DNA of 64,000 nt from positions 25,120 through 89,119 of the forward strand of contig CAJKHY010000001.1 in NCBI GenBank assembly GCA_905199855.1, in the 5' to 3' direction. The translations under genes and the position numbers were made by a program. Origin of the DNA: an uncultured Clostridium sp. (GTDB lineage: Bacteria > Bacillota_I > Bacilli_A > RF39 > UBA660). Numbering within the stretch: the first letter of the stretch is position 1; each line of letters starts with the position of its first letter. The notes beneath the pieces were generated by a model. That model saw only the letters and a program-made list of their open reading frames with translations, ran no database searches and had not been told where the DNA came from. Positions 1-8,573 of this stretch are shown here, piece after piece.

Positions 1-93
1 TTTTCTCCAGCATGTGCCTCTTGGGATCAATATAAATGCTTTGAAGAACGCGGATTAGAATTTAAAAATTTAGTAAATAATAATAAACAATAA
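1..93 (+). CDS. murD: UDP-N-acetylmuramoylalanine-D-glutamate ligase, C-terminal end (partial)
   Basis: The window opens inside an open frame whose last 30 residues include PACASWDQY and FEERGLEF. This matches the C-terminal signature of MurD (PACASWD followed by F-x-x-RG), the cytoplasmic ligase that adds D-Glu to UDP-MurNAc-L-Ala in peptidoglycan synthesis. The frame ends at TAA 91-93. Only the tail is present, so nothing can be said about catalytic residues. The gene before ylbD is not murD in Bacillus, so this junction is particular to this lineage. Confidence 0.75.
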   Translation, partial: FSPACASWDQYKCFEERGLEFKNLVNNNKQ

Positions 94-126
94 AAAAATA
101 AAGCATATAATTAATTAGGTGATATT

Positions 127-498
127 ATGAGTGTTGATAGTTTCAAAATGTTTGTAAGGAAAAATCCTAATTTAATTAAATACGTTAACAATAATGAAAT
201 GACATGGCAAAAATTCTATGAAATGTACGACTTATATGGTGAAGATAATAGCATTTGGAATAAATATTTAAAAGAACAAGAAAAAACGACCATCAATACA
301 AAAAATAATAATAAAAACAGTTTTAATGAAGTAATTAATATGGTAAAAAACATGGATGTAGATAAAGTCCAAGAAGGCATAACCTCTTTGCAAAAAGCTT
401 TATCCTTATTTGGCGATTTAGTCGTATCCAAGAATAATCCTACATCTTCCAATAATAATTATACCCCAAGACCAGTATATAAAAGGTTTGAAGATTAA
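127..498 (+). CDS. ylbD: YlbD-like putative spore coat protein
   Basis: A 123-residue acidic and Asn-rich protein. The N-terminal part (FVRKNPNLIKYV, then TWQKFYEMYDLYGEDNSIWNKY) resembles the YlbD family, annotated as a putative coat protein in Bacillus. The middle is a low-complexity Asn/Lys linker, then a predicted amphipathic helix (VINMVKNMDVDKVQEGI), and the tail ends PRPVYKRFED. The start ATG follows TTAGGTGATATT. It is the first gene of a ylbD-ylbE-ylbF-rsmD run in the same order as in Bacillus, which is the main support. The coat role is known only from the family. Confidence 0.75.
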   Translation: MSVDSFKMFVRKNPNLIKYVNNNEMTWQKFYEMYDLYGEDNSIWNKYLKEQEKTTINTKNNNKNSFNEVINMVKNMDVDKVQEGITSLQKALSLFGDLVVSKNNPTSSNNNYTPRPVYKRFED

Positions 499-500
499 AT

Positions 501-722
501 ATGAGTATTGATTTACAATATAAAATAAAGAATAACTTAATGTACCAAAAATTCTTACGTGAAAACTCCATCTGGTACAAATATTTAAACAGAAACCCAC
601 TTTCATTTAATGATTTCATCAGTGATATGAAAGACAAATACGAATTAAAACCAAGCGATCGTTTAAACAAAGTATTAAATAATATAAGCTTAATTCAAAA
701 CTTCCTAGATGTATTAAAGTAG
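501..722 (+). CDS. ylbE: YlbE-like small protein
   Basis: A 73-residue protein two bases after ylbD. It has the YlbE-like pattern: a short N-terminal helix, then FLRENSIWYKYLNRNP and a C-terminal helical part. YlbE-like proteins are short, of unknown function, and found next to ylbD/ylbF in spore-forming Bacilli. Its NSIWYKYLNR segment echoes NSIWNKYLKE of the preceding YlbD, so the two may share an ancestral motif. Translational coupling with ylbD is likely given the spacing. Confidence 0.7.
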   Translation: MSIDLQYKIKNNLMYQKFLRENSIWYKYLNRNPLSFNDFISDMKDKYELKPSDRLNKVLNNISLIQNFLDVLK

Positions 723-730
723 GTGATAAA

Positions 731-1012
731 ATGAACGAAGTAATAGAAAAAACATATGAATTATTAGATTATTTAGATAACAGTAAAATTGTAAAAGAAC
801 TTGCTACAGCCAAAAATAAATTACTAAGTAATCAAAATATTTTAAACAAAATAAAAAAATATCAGAAAGAAAAAAACATTACATTAAAAAAAGAAATATT
901 TAATAATCCTGACTATGCAAATTACATTAAATGCTATAACCAATTATCTTATTTAGTCATGGAAATCAATAAAAGAATAAAAAACATAACAGGAAAGAAG
1001 GGTTGCATTTGA
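731..1012 (+). CDS. ylbF: YlbF/RicF-family protein
   Basis: A 93-residue helical protein starting at ATG 731 after AGGTGATAAA. It fits the Com_YlbF family (B. subtilis RicF), part of the Y complex (RicA-RicF-RicT) that affects RNase Y-dependent RNA maturation, competence, biofilm and Spo0A activation. Visible features are the long helix around residues 24-50 and the central FNNPDYANYIKCYNQLS. The protein is shorter than the Bacillus homologue (about 149 residues) and ends KKGCI. The TGA stop overlaps the TTG start of rsmD, so the genes are coupled. No ylbG lies between them, unlike in Bacillus. Confidence 0.75.
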   Translation: MNEVIEKTYELLDYLDNSKIVKELATAKNKLLSNQNILNKIKKYQKEKNITLKKEIFNNPDYANYIKCYNQLSYLVMEINKRIKNITGKKGCI

Positions 1013-1557
1013 AAGTTATAAGTGGCAGTTTAAAAGGAAGAAACATTTTGGGCTATAGTATTCAAGGCACAAGACCAACCATGGATCGTGTAAAAGAATC
1101 AGTTTTTGCGATGATTCAAGATCACATTCAAAATAGCATTTGCTTAGATTTGTTTGCCGGAAGTGGAAGTCTTGGCATTGAAGCTATCAGCAATGGCAGC
1201 AAATATACATATTTTGTAGATAATAACAAAGAATGCTACCTAACTATATTAAAAAATTTAAATAATTACAAAGTTAATAACTATAAAGTTTTACAAATGG
1301 ATTATATGACCTCACTAAAATATTTTAACGATAATAAAATTAGTTTTGATTTAATATTTATAGATCCTCCATATAATATGAAAGTTATAGATAAAATCTT
1401 AAATTATATAAATCAAAATAATTTACTAAACAAAAATGGACAAGTAATATGTGAATATCAAAATGATATATTAAAAGAAGAATACGGAGACATAAAACTA
1501 TTTAAAATAAAAAAATATGCTATTAGATATGTCGCAATTTATAAGAATACTAAATAA
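1009..1557 (+). CDS. rsmD: 16S rRNA (guanine966-N2)-methyltransferase
   Basis: RsmD methylates G966 of 16S rRNA using S-adenosylmethionine. Seen: the N-terminus MKVISGSLKGRNI with TRPTMDRVKESVF, the SAM-binding motif DLFAGSGSLGIEA, and the N-methyltransferase motif FIDPPYN. The start is taken as TTG 1009, because family members begin MRVISG and GAAGG sits about 8 bases upstream; TTG 1003 would add His-Leu. The TGA of ylbF overlaps this start. Length (182 residues) is normal for the family. Confidence 0.93.
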   Translation: MKVISGSLKGRNILGYSIQGTRPTMDRVKESVFAMIQDHIQNSICLDLFAGSGSLGIEAISNGSKYTYFVDNNKECYLTILKNLNNYKVNNYKVLQMDYMTSLKYFNDNKISFDLIFIDPPYNMKVIDKILNYINQNNLLNKNGQVICEYQNDILKEEYGDIKLFKIKKYAIRYVAIYKNTK

Positions 1558-1631
1558 TAACACATATTTTTTTAACTTGTACTTTTCCCCTTATAATGAT
1601 ATAATTTAACTACTAAAAAAAGGAGTAATTT

Positions 1632-2006
1632 ATGAATTTTGATAACGAAACTAACATATTGGTCTTAGCTTATTTAGGTGATTCAGTATATGAATTGTTC
1701 ATAAGAAAATACCTAATAGACAAAGACATATCAAAAATAGACGATTTACAAAAAGAAGCAATTAAATACGTATCCGCATATGGACAAGTAAATTTTTTAA
1801 ACTATCTAATTCAAGCAAAAATCTTAAATGATAATGAATTAGACATTGTAAGAAAAGGTCGCAACAACAAAAGAAGAATACACCCCAAAAATACTGATAT
1901 TTTAACCTATAAACACTCTACGGGCTTTGAGGCCTTAATAGGCTATTTATATATAAATGACAAAGATAGATTAAATGAAATACTTTCTTATATAAAGGAG
2001 TTATGA
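1632..2006 (+). CDS. mrnC: Mini-ribonuclease 3
   Basis: A 124-residue RNase III domain without a dsRNA-binding domain, as in Mini-III, which trims 23S rRNA ends in Bacillus. Seen: LAYLGDSVYELFIRKYLI (acidic Asp of the catalytic site), the basic RRIHPKN region, and STGFEALIGYLYI carrying the second catalytic Glu. The gene follows AAAAAAAGGAG. It sits before rlmB and sigH as in Bacillus. Its TGA overlaps the ATG codons at the start of rlmB. Confidence 0.92.
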   Translation: MNFDNETNILVLAYLGDSVYELFIRKYLIDKDISKIDDLQKEAIKYVSAYGQVNFLNYLIQAKILNDNELDIVRKGRNNKRRIHPKNTDILTYKHSTGFEALIGYLYINDKDRLNEILSYIKEL

Positions 2007-2008
2007 TT

Positions 2009-2713
2009 ATGTATATATATGGTAAAAATGTTATATATGAAAAATTATTAAACAATAGTAAAATTAACAAATTATATCTATCAAAGAAATTTAATGATAA
2101 AAAAATATTAGATTTACTAAAAGACAAAAATATCGATATTGCTTATTTAGATAATTTTAAGCTAGATAAAATGGTTAATGGATTACATCAAGGTATCATA
2201 GCACAAGTTGACGATTATAAAACATATGACTTAAAAGAAATAACAAACAGTATAAATAAAGAATATCCTTTAGTAGTAATGTTAGATCACATAGAAGATC
2301 CCCATAATTTTGGAGCAATAATACGTACTAGTGAAGCCTTAGGAGTAGATGCTATTATCATTCCCGAAGATCGTTCCGTAGGAATAAATAGCACTGTTAT
2401 CAAAACAAGTGTTGGAGCCATTGAAAACATCAAAATAATAAAAGTAACCAATCTAGTAAATACCATCAAATATCTAAAAGACAGAGGTTATTGGATAATT
2501 GGTACTGATATGAGTTCCACTAGTATAAGTGATATTGATTATAAAATGCCTATTTGCTTAGTAATAGGCAATGAAGGCAAAGGAATTAGTAGAATTGTTA
2601 GAGAAAACTGTGATTATATTGCAAGCATTCCAATGACAGGAAAAGTTAATAGCTTAAATGCCTCCGTGGCTGCAGGAATAATAATTTATGAAATAATTAA
2701 TAAGCGAGGATAA
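2009..2713 (+). CDS. rlmB: 23S rRNA (guanosine2251-2'-O)-methyltransferase, SpoU family
   Basis: SpoU/TrmH-family 2'-O-methyltransferase. It has an N-terminal substrate-binding domain (MYIYGKNVIYEKL...), then the SPOUT knot: LDHIEDPHNFGAIIRTSEA, VIGNEGKGI and SLNASVAAGI, the three SpoU motifs. The start is taken as ATG 2009, because AAAGGAG at 1995-2000 gives 8-base spacing and MYIYGKN is the family-like beginning. Known role: G2251 methylation in the 23S peptidyl-transferase loop. The locus mrnC-rlmB-sigH is conserved in Bacilli. Confidence 0.93.
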   Translation: MYIYGKNVIYEKLLNNSKINKLYLSKKFNDKKILDLLKDKNIDIAYLDNFKLDKMVNGLHQGIIAQVDDYKTYDLKEITNSINKEYPLVVMLDHIEDPHNFGAIIRTSEALGVDAIIIPEDRSVGINSTVIKTSVGAIENIKIIKVTNLVNTIKYLKDRGYWIIGTDMSSTSISDIDYKMPICLVIGNEGKGISRIVRENCDYIASIPMTGKVNSLNASVAAGIIIYEIINKRG

Positions 2714-2715
2714 TT

Positions 2716-3324
2716 ATGGAAGAAAATGACAACGAATTACTTTATTTAATTAGTGAGCATAGTGAAGAAGCAATGGACATGCTTTATAATAAATATAAAT
2801 ATGTCATTAATAAAATAGTAAACAAATACATGAAATTTACTTATATCAATAATAAAGGTGTTGACAAAAATGACTTATCACAGGAAGCAATGATAGCCTT
2901 TGAAAACGCTATAAAAAGTTATAATGATACTAACGAAGCTTCTTTTTATACATTTGCCACAATATGCATTGACCGAGGACTAAAAACTTATTTAAAAAGA
3001 CTAGACCATGATAAAAACAAAATTTTAAACGAGTCAATATCCTTTAATTTCCAAACTGATAATGAAAATGATAATGACTTACTCAACTATATTATAGATG
3101 AAAAATACAATCCCGAAAATAGTATATTACATTTTGAAAATGCAAGTGAACTAGATTATCAAATAAAAGATAAATTAACACATTTAGAAAGTAGAATATA
3201 TGAATTAAGAACAGGTGGCATGAATACAGATGAAATCGCCATAATTTTAGAATTAGATCCTAAAATAGTTTATAACGCACTGCAAAGAATAAAAAGTAAA
3301 ATCAAAGAATTATTAGAAATATAA
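2716..3324 (+). CDS. sigH: RNA polymerase sigma factor SigH (Spo0H-like)
   Basis: A 202-residue sigma-70-family protein. Region 2 is visible as DLSQEAMIAFENAIKSYN and SFYTFATICIDRGLKTYLKR. Region 4 is visible as LESRIYELRTGGMNTDEIA and VYNALQRIKSKIKELLE, very like the C-terminus of Bacillus SigH. Position directly after mrnC-rlmB matches Bacillus, where yacP separates them; yacP is absent here. Known role: SigH drives transition-phase and early sporulation genes, including spo0A and kinases. An alternative is a generic ECF-like sigma factor, but length, motifs and synteny favour SigH. Confidence 0.87.
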   Translation: MEENDNELLYLISEHSEEAMDMLYNKYKYVINKIVNKYMKFTYINNKGVDKNDLSQEAMIAFENAIKSYNDTNEASFYTFATICIDRGLKTYLKRLDHDKNKILNESISFNFQTDNENDNDLLNYIIDEKYNPENSILHFENASELDYQIKDKLTHLESRIYELRTGGMNTDEIAIILELDPKIVYNALQRIKSKIKELLEI

Positions 3325-3339
3325 AATTTAATCACAATA

Positions 3340-3600
3340 AAAAAAATAAAAGACATACACCATAATATGCCTTTTGTGAATCTAACACGATTTAAAATCG
3401 TATGCTTCTAATATCACTATTAGAATTTTCTCCATTTAATAATATCATTATTAATGTATGAAGATATAAACAAAGGATAGTTTCTCACCCTATATACCAC
3501 AATCAATATAATCATACCATGTACTAAAATAAAAACAAATACTTTTTATGGCCGAGATAAACGCATGAGTTTTTAAAACTTATGTGTTTATCTTGCACCA
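3340..3600 (-). ncRNA. candidate structured RNA read leftward (unidentified)
   Basis: This 380-base gap holds no ORF but has strong secondary structure. A near-perfect long hairpin lies at 3554-3594. A palindrome, ACGATTTAAAATCGT, is at 3387-3401. A hairpin TTCTAATA/TATTAGAA is at 3406-3425. A 9-bp hairpin at 3349-3374 is followed, on the minus strand, by a T-rich run, as in an intrinsic terminator. The layout suggests an RNA of about 250 bases ending near 3340. I could not match it to 6S, tmRNA, RNase P or SRP RNA. Minus-strand promoter elements are not clear. Confidence 0.35.
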
Positions 3601-3624
3601 CCTTTTAAAAACACCATTTTTTTC

Positions 3625-3675
3625 CAAACAAATGTATGAAAAAGTCTTGACATTCTTTTTTTTGTATATTATAAT
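3625..3675 (+). promoter_or_regulatory. uvrA promoter with upstream SOS-like box
   Basis: The -35 TTGACA is at 3647-3652 and the -10 TATAAT at 3670-3675, with a 17-base spacer: a consensus SigA promoter. Just upstream, at 3625-3638, is CAAACAAATGTATG, an imperfect dyad of the form AAC-N4-GT. This recalls the Gram-positive LexA/DinR box (GAAC-N4-GTTC) but departs from it. The same 14-mer occurs upstream of the pilin-ung promoter at 26347-26360. Confidence 0.7.
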
Positions 3676-3705
3676 ACTAAAGAAACAAATAAGTAGGTGA
3701 TAAAA

Positions 3706-6519
3706 ATGGATAAAATAATTATTAAAGGGGCAAGAGAAAATAATTTAAAGAATATAGACATAGAGATACCAAAAAACAAATTAGTAGTCATAACTGGAGT
3801 ATCAGGAAGTGGAAAATCCTCCTTAGCATTTGATACAATCTATGCAGAAGGACAAAGAAGATATGTAGAAAGCTTATCAGCATATGCAAGACAATTTCTA
3901 GGAAACACAGATAAACCTGATGTTGACTTAATTGAAGGACTAAGTCCAAGTATTAGCATTGACCAAAAAACTACTAATAAAAATCCTCGTAGTACAGTAG
4001 GAACTGTAACAGAAATATATGATTACTTAAGACTCTTATATGCCCGTATAGGCGTGGCATATTGTCCTGTGCACAAAATACCAATCAAACCCCAAAGCAT
4101 TGAAGAAATGACAAATAAAGTATTAGAACTACCAACAGACACAAAAATCATGATACTAAGCCCAATTGTTAAAGGAGAAAAAGGCACACACAAAGAAACA
4201 ATAACCAAACTAATAAAAGATGGATACATACGTGCCAAAATAGATGATGTTATCTGCGATTTAAACGAAGAAATCAACTTAGAGAAAAACAAAAAACACA
4301 GCATCAATGTAGTAATTGATAGATTAGTAATTGACAAAGATATTAGAAGTAGGTTATATGAATCATTAGAAACAGCCACAAAATTATCCCATGGCAAAGT
4401 AATTGTTGATGTCATTCACGACAAAGAAATTATCTTAAGCGAAAACTACGCCTGCCCATTTTGTGATTATTCACTAGATGAACTAGAACCAAGAATATTT
4501 TCCTTTAACGCTCCATATGGTGCCTGTCCAGAATGTAAAGGACTTGGAGTCAAGTATAAATTAGATCCTGATTTAATTATTCCTGATAAAAATAAATCTT
4601 TAAACAACGGAGCAATCGTAGCAATTAACGTTGAAGACACCAACAATATTATATATACCCAATTAGAAACATTATGTAAACACTTCAATATTGATATGAA
4701 TGTTCCTATCAAAGACATCGAAAAAGATAAATTAAACATTATCCTATATGGAACAAATGAAATATTAGAATATAACTATGTATCCAAAAGTGGTTCCACC
4801 AGAAAAACAAAAGACACATTTGAAGGAATCATCACCAACTTAGAAAGAAGATACATGGAAACAAAAAGCACATGGATAAGAGAATGGATCGAACAATATA
4901 TGGTTGAAATGACTTGCCCTACCTGCCATGGAGCAAGATTAAAACCATCAGTTTTATCAGTATTAATAAACAAAAAAAACATCTACGAAATAACTTGCTT
5001 ATCCATTCTAGAATTAAAAGAGTTCATAAGCAACTTAAAACTAAGCGAAGAACAAAATGAGATATCAGGAGTAATATTAAAAGAAATAAACTCCAGACTA
5101 ACATTTTTAATAAATGTAGGACTTTCATACCTAACATTATCTAGAGAAGCTGGAACCTTAAGTGGCGGAGAAGCACAAAGAATAAGACTTGCTACACAAA
5201 TAGGCTCAAGATTAACAGGAGTTTTATACGTACTAGACGAACCTTCGATTGGATTACATCAAAGTGATAACCAAAAACTAATTAACTCCCTAAAAGAAAT
5301 GCGTGATTTAGGCAATTCCCTAATCGTGGTAGAACATGATGAAGATACCATGCTTCAAGCCGATTACCTTATTGATATAGGACCATATGCAGGAGTACAT
5401 GGTGGAAAAGTCATGGCATACGGCACTCCAGAAGAAGTAATGAATAACGAAAACAGTTTAACAGGAAAATATCTAAAACATACATTAAAAATAGAAGTTC
5501 CCAAAAAAAGAAGAAAAGGCACAGGCAAATACTTAGAAGTCGTTAAAGCCAACGAAAACAACTTAAAAAATATCAGTGTCAAATTCCCACTAGGAAAAAT
5601 GATATGCGTAACAGGAGTGTCTGGAAGTGGCAAATCCACCTTAGTAAACGAAATTCTATATAAATCACTTGCCCAAAATATATATTATAACTTCAAAGAT
5701 AGACCTGGAAAAGTCAAAGAGATAAAAGGAATAGAAGAAATAGATAAAGTAGTTCATATCAGTCAGTCTCCAATAGGAAGAACCCCAAGAAGCAACCCAG
5801 CCACATACGTATCCGTATTTGACGACATAAGAGATATTTTTGCAGAATGCAAAGAAGCAAAAATAAAAGGATATGATAAAGGCCGATTCTCCTTCAATGT
5901 CAAAGGTGGAAGATGTGAAGCTTGCTGGGGAGATGGTGTCAAAAAAATAGAAATGCACTTTTTACCAGACGTATACGTTCCATGTGAAGTATGCCATGGC
6001 ACAAGATATAACCGTGAAACCTTGGAAATAAAATATAAAAACAAAAATATCAATGACGTTCTAAACATGACAGTCGAAGAAGCCCTTACATTCTTTGAAA
6101 ACATCCCTAAAATTAAAAATAAATTACAAGTTTTAATGGATGTAGGACTCTCATACATGACATTAGGACAACCTGCTCCAAGTTTAAGCGGGGGAGAAGC
6201 TGCCCGCATCAAATTAGCTAAAGAATTACAAAAGAAACCGACAGGAAGAAGCATCTTTATCTTAGACGAACCCACTACTGGCTTGCACATTCATGATATC
6301 AAAAAATTACTAGAAATACTAAATAGAATCGTTGATAATGGAGATACAGTAATAATTATCGAACATAACATGGATGTTATCAAAGTATGCGATTACATCA
6401 TTGATTTAGGCCCAGAAGGTGGTAATTTAGGTGGAAATGTAGTATGCACAGGCACACCTGAACAAATAAGCAAAGTGAGCGCATCCTACACAGGCAAATA
6501 TTTAAAGAAATATCTATAG
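3706..6519 (+). CDS. uvrA: excinuclease ABC subunit A
   Basis: UvrA is the damage-recognition ATPase of nucleotide excision repair and works with UvrB in the cytoplasm. Seen: the N-terminus MDKIIIKGARENNLKNI, Walker A GVSGSGKSSLAFDT, the first zinc motif CPFCDY...CPECKG, the signature LSGGEAQRIRLA, and Walker B VLDEPSIGLH. The second half repeats these with GVSGSGKSTLVNE, CEACWGDG...CEVCHG, LSGGEAARIKLA and ILDEPTTGLH. Length (about 937 residues) is normal. The start is ATG 3706, since the GTG at 3697 lies within the TAGGTGA ribosome site. No uvrB is adjacent, unlike the common uvrB-uvrA pair. Confidence 0.97.
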   Translation: MDKIIIKGARENNLKNIDIEIPKNKLVVITGVSGSGKSSLAFDTIYAEGQRRYVESLSAYARQFLGNTDKPDVDLIEGLSPSISIDQKTTNKNPRSTVGTVTEIYDYLRLLYARIGVAYCPVHKIPIKPQSIEEMTNKVLELPTDTKIMILSPIVKGEKGTHKETITKLIKDGYIRAKIDDVICDLNEEINLEKNKKHSINVVIDRLVIDKDIRSRLYESLETATKLSHGKVIVDVIHDKEIILSENYACPFCDYSLDELEPRIFSFNAPYGACPECKGLGVKYKLDPDLIIPDKNKSLNNGAIVAINVEDTNNIIYTQLETLCKHFNIDMNVPIKDIEKDKLNIILYGTNEILEYNYVSKSGSTRKTKDTFEGIITNLERRYMETKSTWIREWIEQYMVEMTCPTCHGARLKPSVLSVLINKKNIYEITCLSILELKEFISNLKLSEEQNEISGVILKEINSRLTFLINVGLSYLTLSREAGTLSGGEAQRIRLATQIGSRLTGVLYVLDEPSIGLHQSDNQKLINSLKEMRDLGNSLIVVEHDEDTMLQADYLIDIGPYAGVHGGKVMAYGTPEEVMNNENSLTGKYLKHTLKIEVPKKRRKGTGKYLEVVKANENNLKNISVKFPLGKMICVTGVSGSGKSTLVNEILYKSLAQNIYYNFKDRPGKVKEIKGIEEIDKVVHISQSPIGRTPRSNPATYVSVFDDIRDIFAECKEAKIKGYDKGRFSFNVKGGRCEACWGDGVKKIEMHFLPDVYVPCEVCHGTRYNRETLEIKYKNKNINDVLNMTVEEALTFFENIPKIKNKLQVLMDVGLSYMTLGQPAPSLSGGEAARIKLAKELQKKPTGRSIFILDEPTTGLHIHDIKKLLEILNRIVDNGDTVIIIEHNMDVIKVCDYIIDLGPEGGNLGGNVVCTGTPEQISKVSASYTGKYLKKYL

Positions 6520-6541
6520 TCTACAAACGTAGACTTTTCTT
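6518..6541 (+). terminator. intrinsic terminator of uvrA
   Basis: GTCTAC-AAAC-GTAGAC followed by TTTTCTTT. The stem begins within the uvrA stop codon, so the end of the gene is part of the terminator. Confidence 0.8.
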
Positions 6542-6556
6542 TCAGCAAAAAAATGT

Positions 6557-6585
6557 TTGACAAAATTAAATATATGTGGTAAGAT
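6557..6585 (+). promoter_or_regulatory. promoter of the sigma-factor tandem
   Basis: TTGACA at 6557-6562 and TAAGAT at 6580-6585 are separated by 17 bases. This is a near-consensus SigA-type promoter, about 30 bases before the ribosome site AAAAAGGGGGAG of the first sigma gene. Confidence 0.75.
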
Positions 6586-6616
6586 ATAGCACGTTAACCA
6601 AAAAGGGGGAGATTTT

Positions 6617-7570
6617 ATGGATAATTTTAACTACAAAAAAGATTTAACAGAAACAGAATTAGACAGCAAAAAAATAGAAAACTTTGAAGATTATGGAATC
6701 ACCATAAACGGACTAGATGAATACACCAGCAAATTATCAAAAGAATTATTAACCAAAGAACAAGAAGAAGAACTATTTACAAAAATCAAAAATGGTGATA
6801 TTGAAGCAAGAAATGAATTAATTACTAAAAACTTACGCTTAGTAATAAGCATAGCCAAAAGACATGTAGGAAGTGGTATGGATCTTCTTGATTTAATTGA
6901 AGAAGGGAATGTAGGCTTAATCAAAGCTGTAGAAAAGTTTGATATCAATAAAGGCTATAGATTTTCAACATATGCCACATGTTGGATAAGACAAGCCATA
7001 ACAAATAGTATCAATGAAAAAAGAAGAACGATTAGGATATCAGCTTATCAAGAAAACAAAATAAGATTATTAAAAGATTATAACAATTCATATTACTGCG
7101 ATAATGGAAAATATCCAACAAAAGAAGAAATCGCGGCATATTTCAATTGGGATAAAAGTACAGTTGAAAACATATTATCAATCGTAAAAACAAAAATTGT
7201 TTTATTATCCACTCCAATAAGTGATGATAGTGATGACGAATTAATAGATTTTATTGAAGATAAAGATGAAATTGACACAGATAAAATTATTTTTAGTAAA
7301 CAAATACGTGAAGCTATAGAAAAAAGCAACCTAACCGAAAGAGAAACTAAAGTATTATACTTAAGATTTGGTATTTATGATGGAGAACGTCGTACCCTAG
7401 AAGAAATAAGCAAAATATTTAACCTAACACGAGAAAGAATAAGACAAATCGAAACTAATGCCTTCAGAAAACTAAGAAGAAAAAATGAAATCAAAGAATT
7501 GCATGATGGAGAAGTACACAATTCGACCAACACCAAAACAAAAACAAAAGTAAAAAAACTTATTAAATAA
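6617..7570 (+). CDS. sigma-70 family RNA polymerase sigma factor (RpoD-like paralogue 1)
   Basis: A 317-residue RpoD/SigA-like factor lacking the long N-terminal region 1.1. Seen: region 1.2 ([17 protein letters not shown]), region 2 ([43 protein letters not shown]), region 3, and region 4 ([36 protein letters not shown]). The usual TYATWWIRQAI reads [11 protein letters not shown], and the following segment ([12 protein letters not shown]) departs from the RI-PVH of SigA. It is therefore probably an alternative group-2-like factor, not the housekeeping one. It is followed 22 bases later by a paralogue of identical length. Confidence 0.88.
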   Translation: MDNFNYKKDLTETELDSKKIENFEDYGITINGLDEYTSKLSKELLTKEQEEELFTKIKNGDIEARNELITKNLRLVISIAKRHVGSGMDLLDLIEEGNVGLIKAVEKFDINKGYRFSTYATCWIRQAITNSINEKRRTIRISAYQENKIRLLKDYNNSYYCDNGKYPTKEEIAAYFNWDKSTVENILSIVKTKIVLLSTPISDDSDDELIDFIEDKDEIDTDKIIFSKQIREAIEKSNLTERETKVLYLRFGIYDGERRTLEEISKIFNLTRERIRQIETNAFRKLRRKNEIKELHDGEVHNSTNTKTKTKVKKLIK

Positions 7571-7592
7571 AAGAAAGAGGGGGGGAAGAAAA

Positions 7593-8546
7593 ATGAAAGA
7601 ATTATATCATAATGAATTAAAAAATGATCAAAATATAAAAAACCAACAAATAGAAGAACAAAATTTACCTGATATTGATATATCAAAGCAATTTCTAAGC
7701 GAATTAAACGAACAACTATTGACATCAGAAGAAGAAAAAGCACTATTCCAAAGAATTGAACAAGGTGATGAAGAAGCGAAAACAGAAGTAATAGAAAAAA
7801 ATATTCGTTTAGTAGTAAGTATTGCCACAATTTACACTAATCGTGGTTTAGAGTTCCTTGACTTAGTAAACGAAGGTTGCCTTGGCCTAATTAATGCCAC
7901 AAGTAAGTTTGACGTAAACAAAGGCTACAAGTTTTCAACCTATGCCACATGGTGGATAAGACAAGCCATTACCAGAGCAATATTTGATAAAGGAAGAGTC
8001 ATAAGAGTGCCTGTTCATACGATGGAACACGTAAACAAAGTAAAAAGGTATATAAATGACTATTATGTACGAAATGGTATCAATCCCAGTATGGAAGAAA
8101 TCCAACAACAATTCAATTACAGCGATGAAAAAATGGATAAAATATTTGATGTAATCATAAATAAACCATCTTCATTAAACACTGGCATTGGCGAAGACGA
8201 AGATATCGAACTAATTGATTTACTTGAAGACAGAGAATCCATACCATTAGAAGAAATAGCAGCCAAAGGTGAATTGGTTAGAATAATTGATGAATCCTCA
8301 TTAACCGAAAGAGAAAGAAAAGTATTATATTTAAGGTTTGGAGTAATTGATAACAAAACAAGAACCTTAGAAGAATTAGGAAAAATCTTTAACATAACCC
8401 GTGAAAGAGTAAGACAAATTGAAGTCAAAGCATTAAGAAAATTAAGAAATAACATATACGTAAAAGAATATTATAATACAGTAGGTTCTCCATACAAAAC
8501 AAAAGAAAAAAACAAAACCAGAAAATATAATACAACAAAAAAATAG
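7593..8546 (+). CDS. sigma-70 family RNA polymerase sigma factor (RpoD-like paralogue 2)
   Basis: A 317-residue factor, paralogous over its full length to the upstream gene but closer to the SigA consensus. Region 2.3/2.4 reads FSTYATWWIRQAITRAI and region 3 begins RVIRVPVHTMEHVNKV. Region 4 has [15 protein letters not shown] and ITRERVRQIEVKALRKL. The N-terminus is a charged Asn/Gln-rich linker. A very strong ribosome site (GAAAGAGGGGGGGAAG) precedes ATG 7593. Housekeeping rpoD normally sits beside dnaG, which is absent here. Whether this is the main sigma factor or a specialised copy cannot be settled from the window. Confidence 0.88.
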   Translation: MKELYHNELKNDQNIKNQQIEEQNLPDIDISKQFLSELNEQLLTSEEEKALFQRIEQGDEEAKTEVIEKNIRLVVSIATIYTNRGLEFLDLVNEGCLGLINATSKFDVNKGYKFSTYATWWIRQAITRAIFDKGRVIRVPVHTMEHVNKVKRYINDYYVRNGINPSMEEIQQQFNYSDEKMDKIFDVIINKPSSLNTGIGEDEDIELIDLLEDRESIPLEEIAAKGELVRIIDESSLTERERKVLYLRFGVIDNKTRTLEELGKIFNITRERVRQIEVKALRKLRNNIYVKEYYNTVGSPYKTKEKNKTRKYNTTKK

Positions 8547-8573
8547 ATAACACAAAAAAAGGGGGGACAAAAC

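Noticed and set aside
5665..6290. Long minus-strand ORFs within uvrA
   Set aside because: They mirror the conserved coding strand, have no ribosome site and no family-like motifs.
6617..8546. Calling one of the two paralogues the housekeeping rpoD/sigA
   Set aside because: Both lack region 1.1 and neither sits beside dnaG. Assignment needs the rest of the genome.
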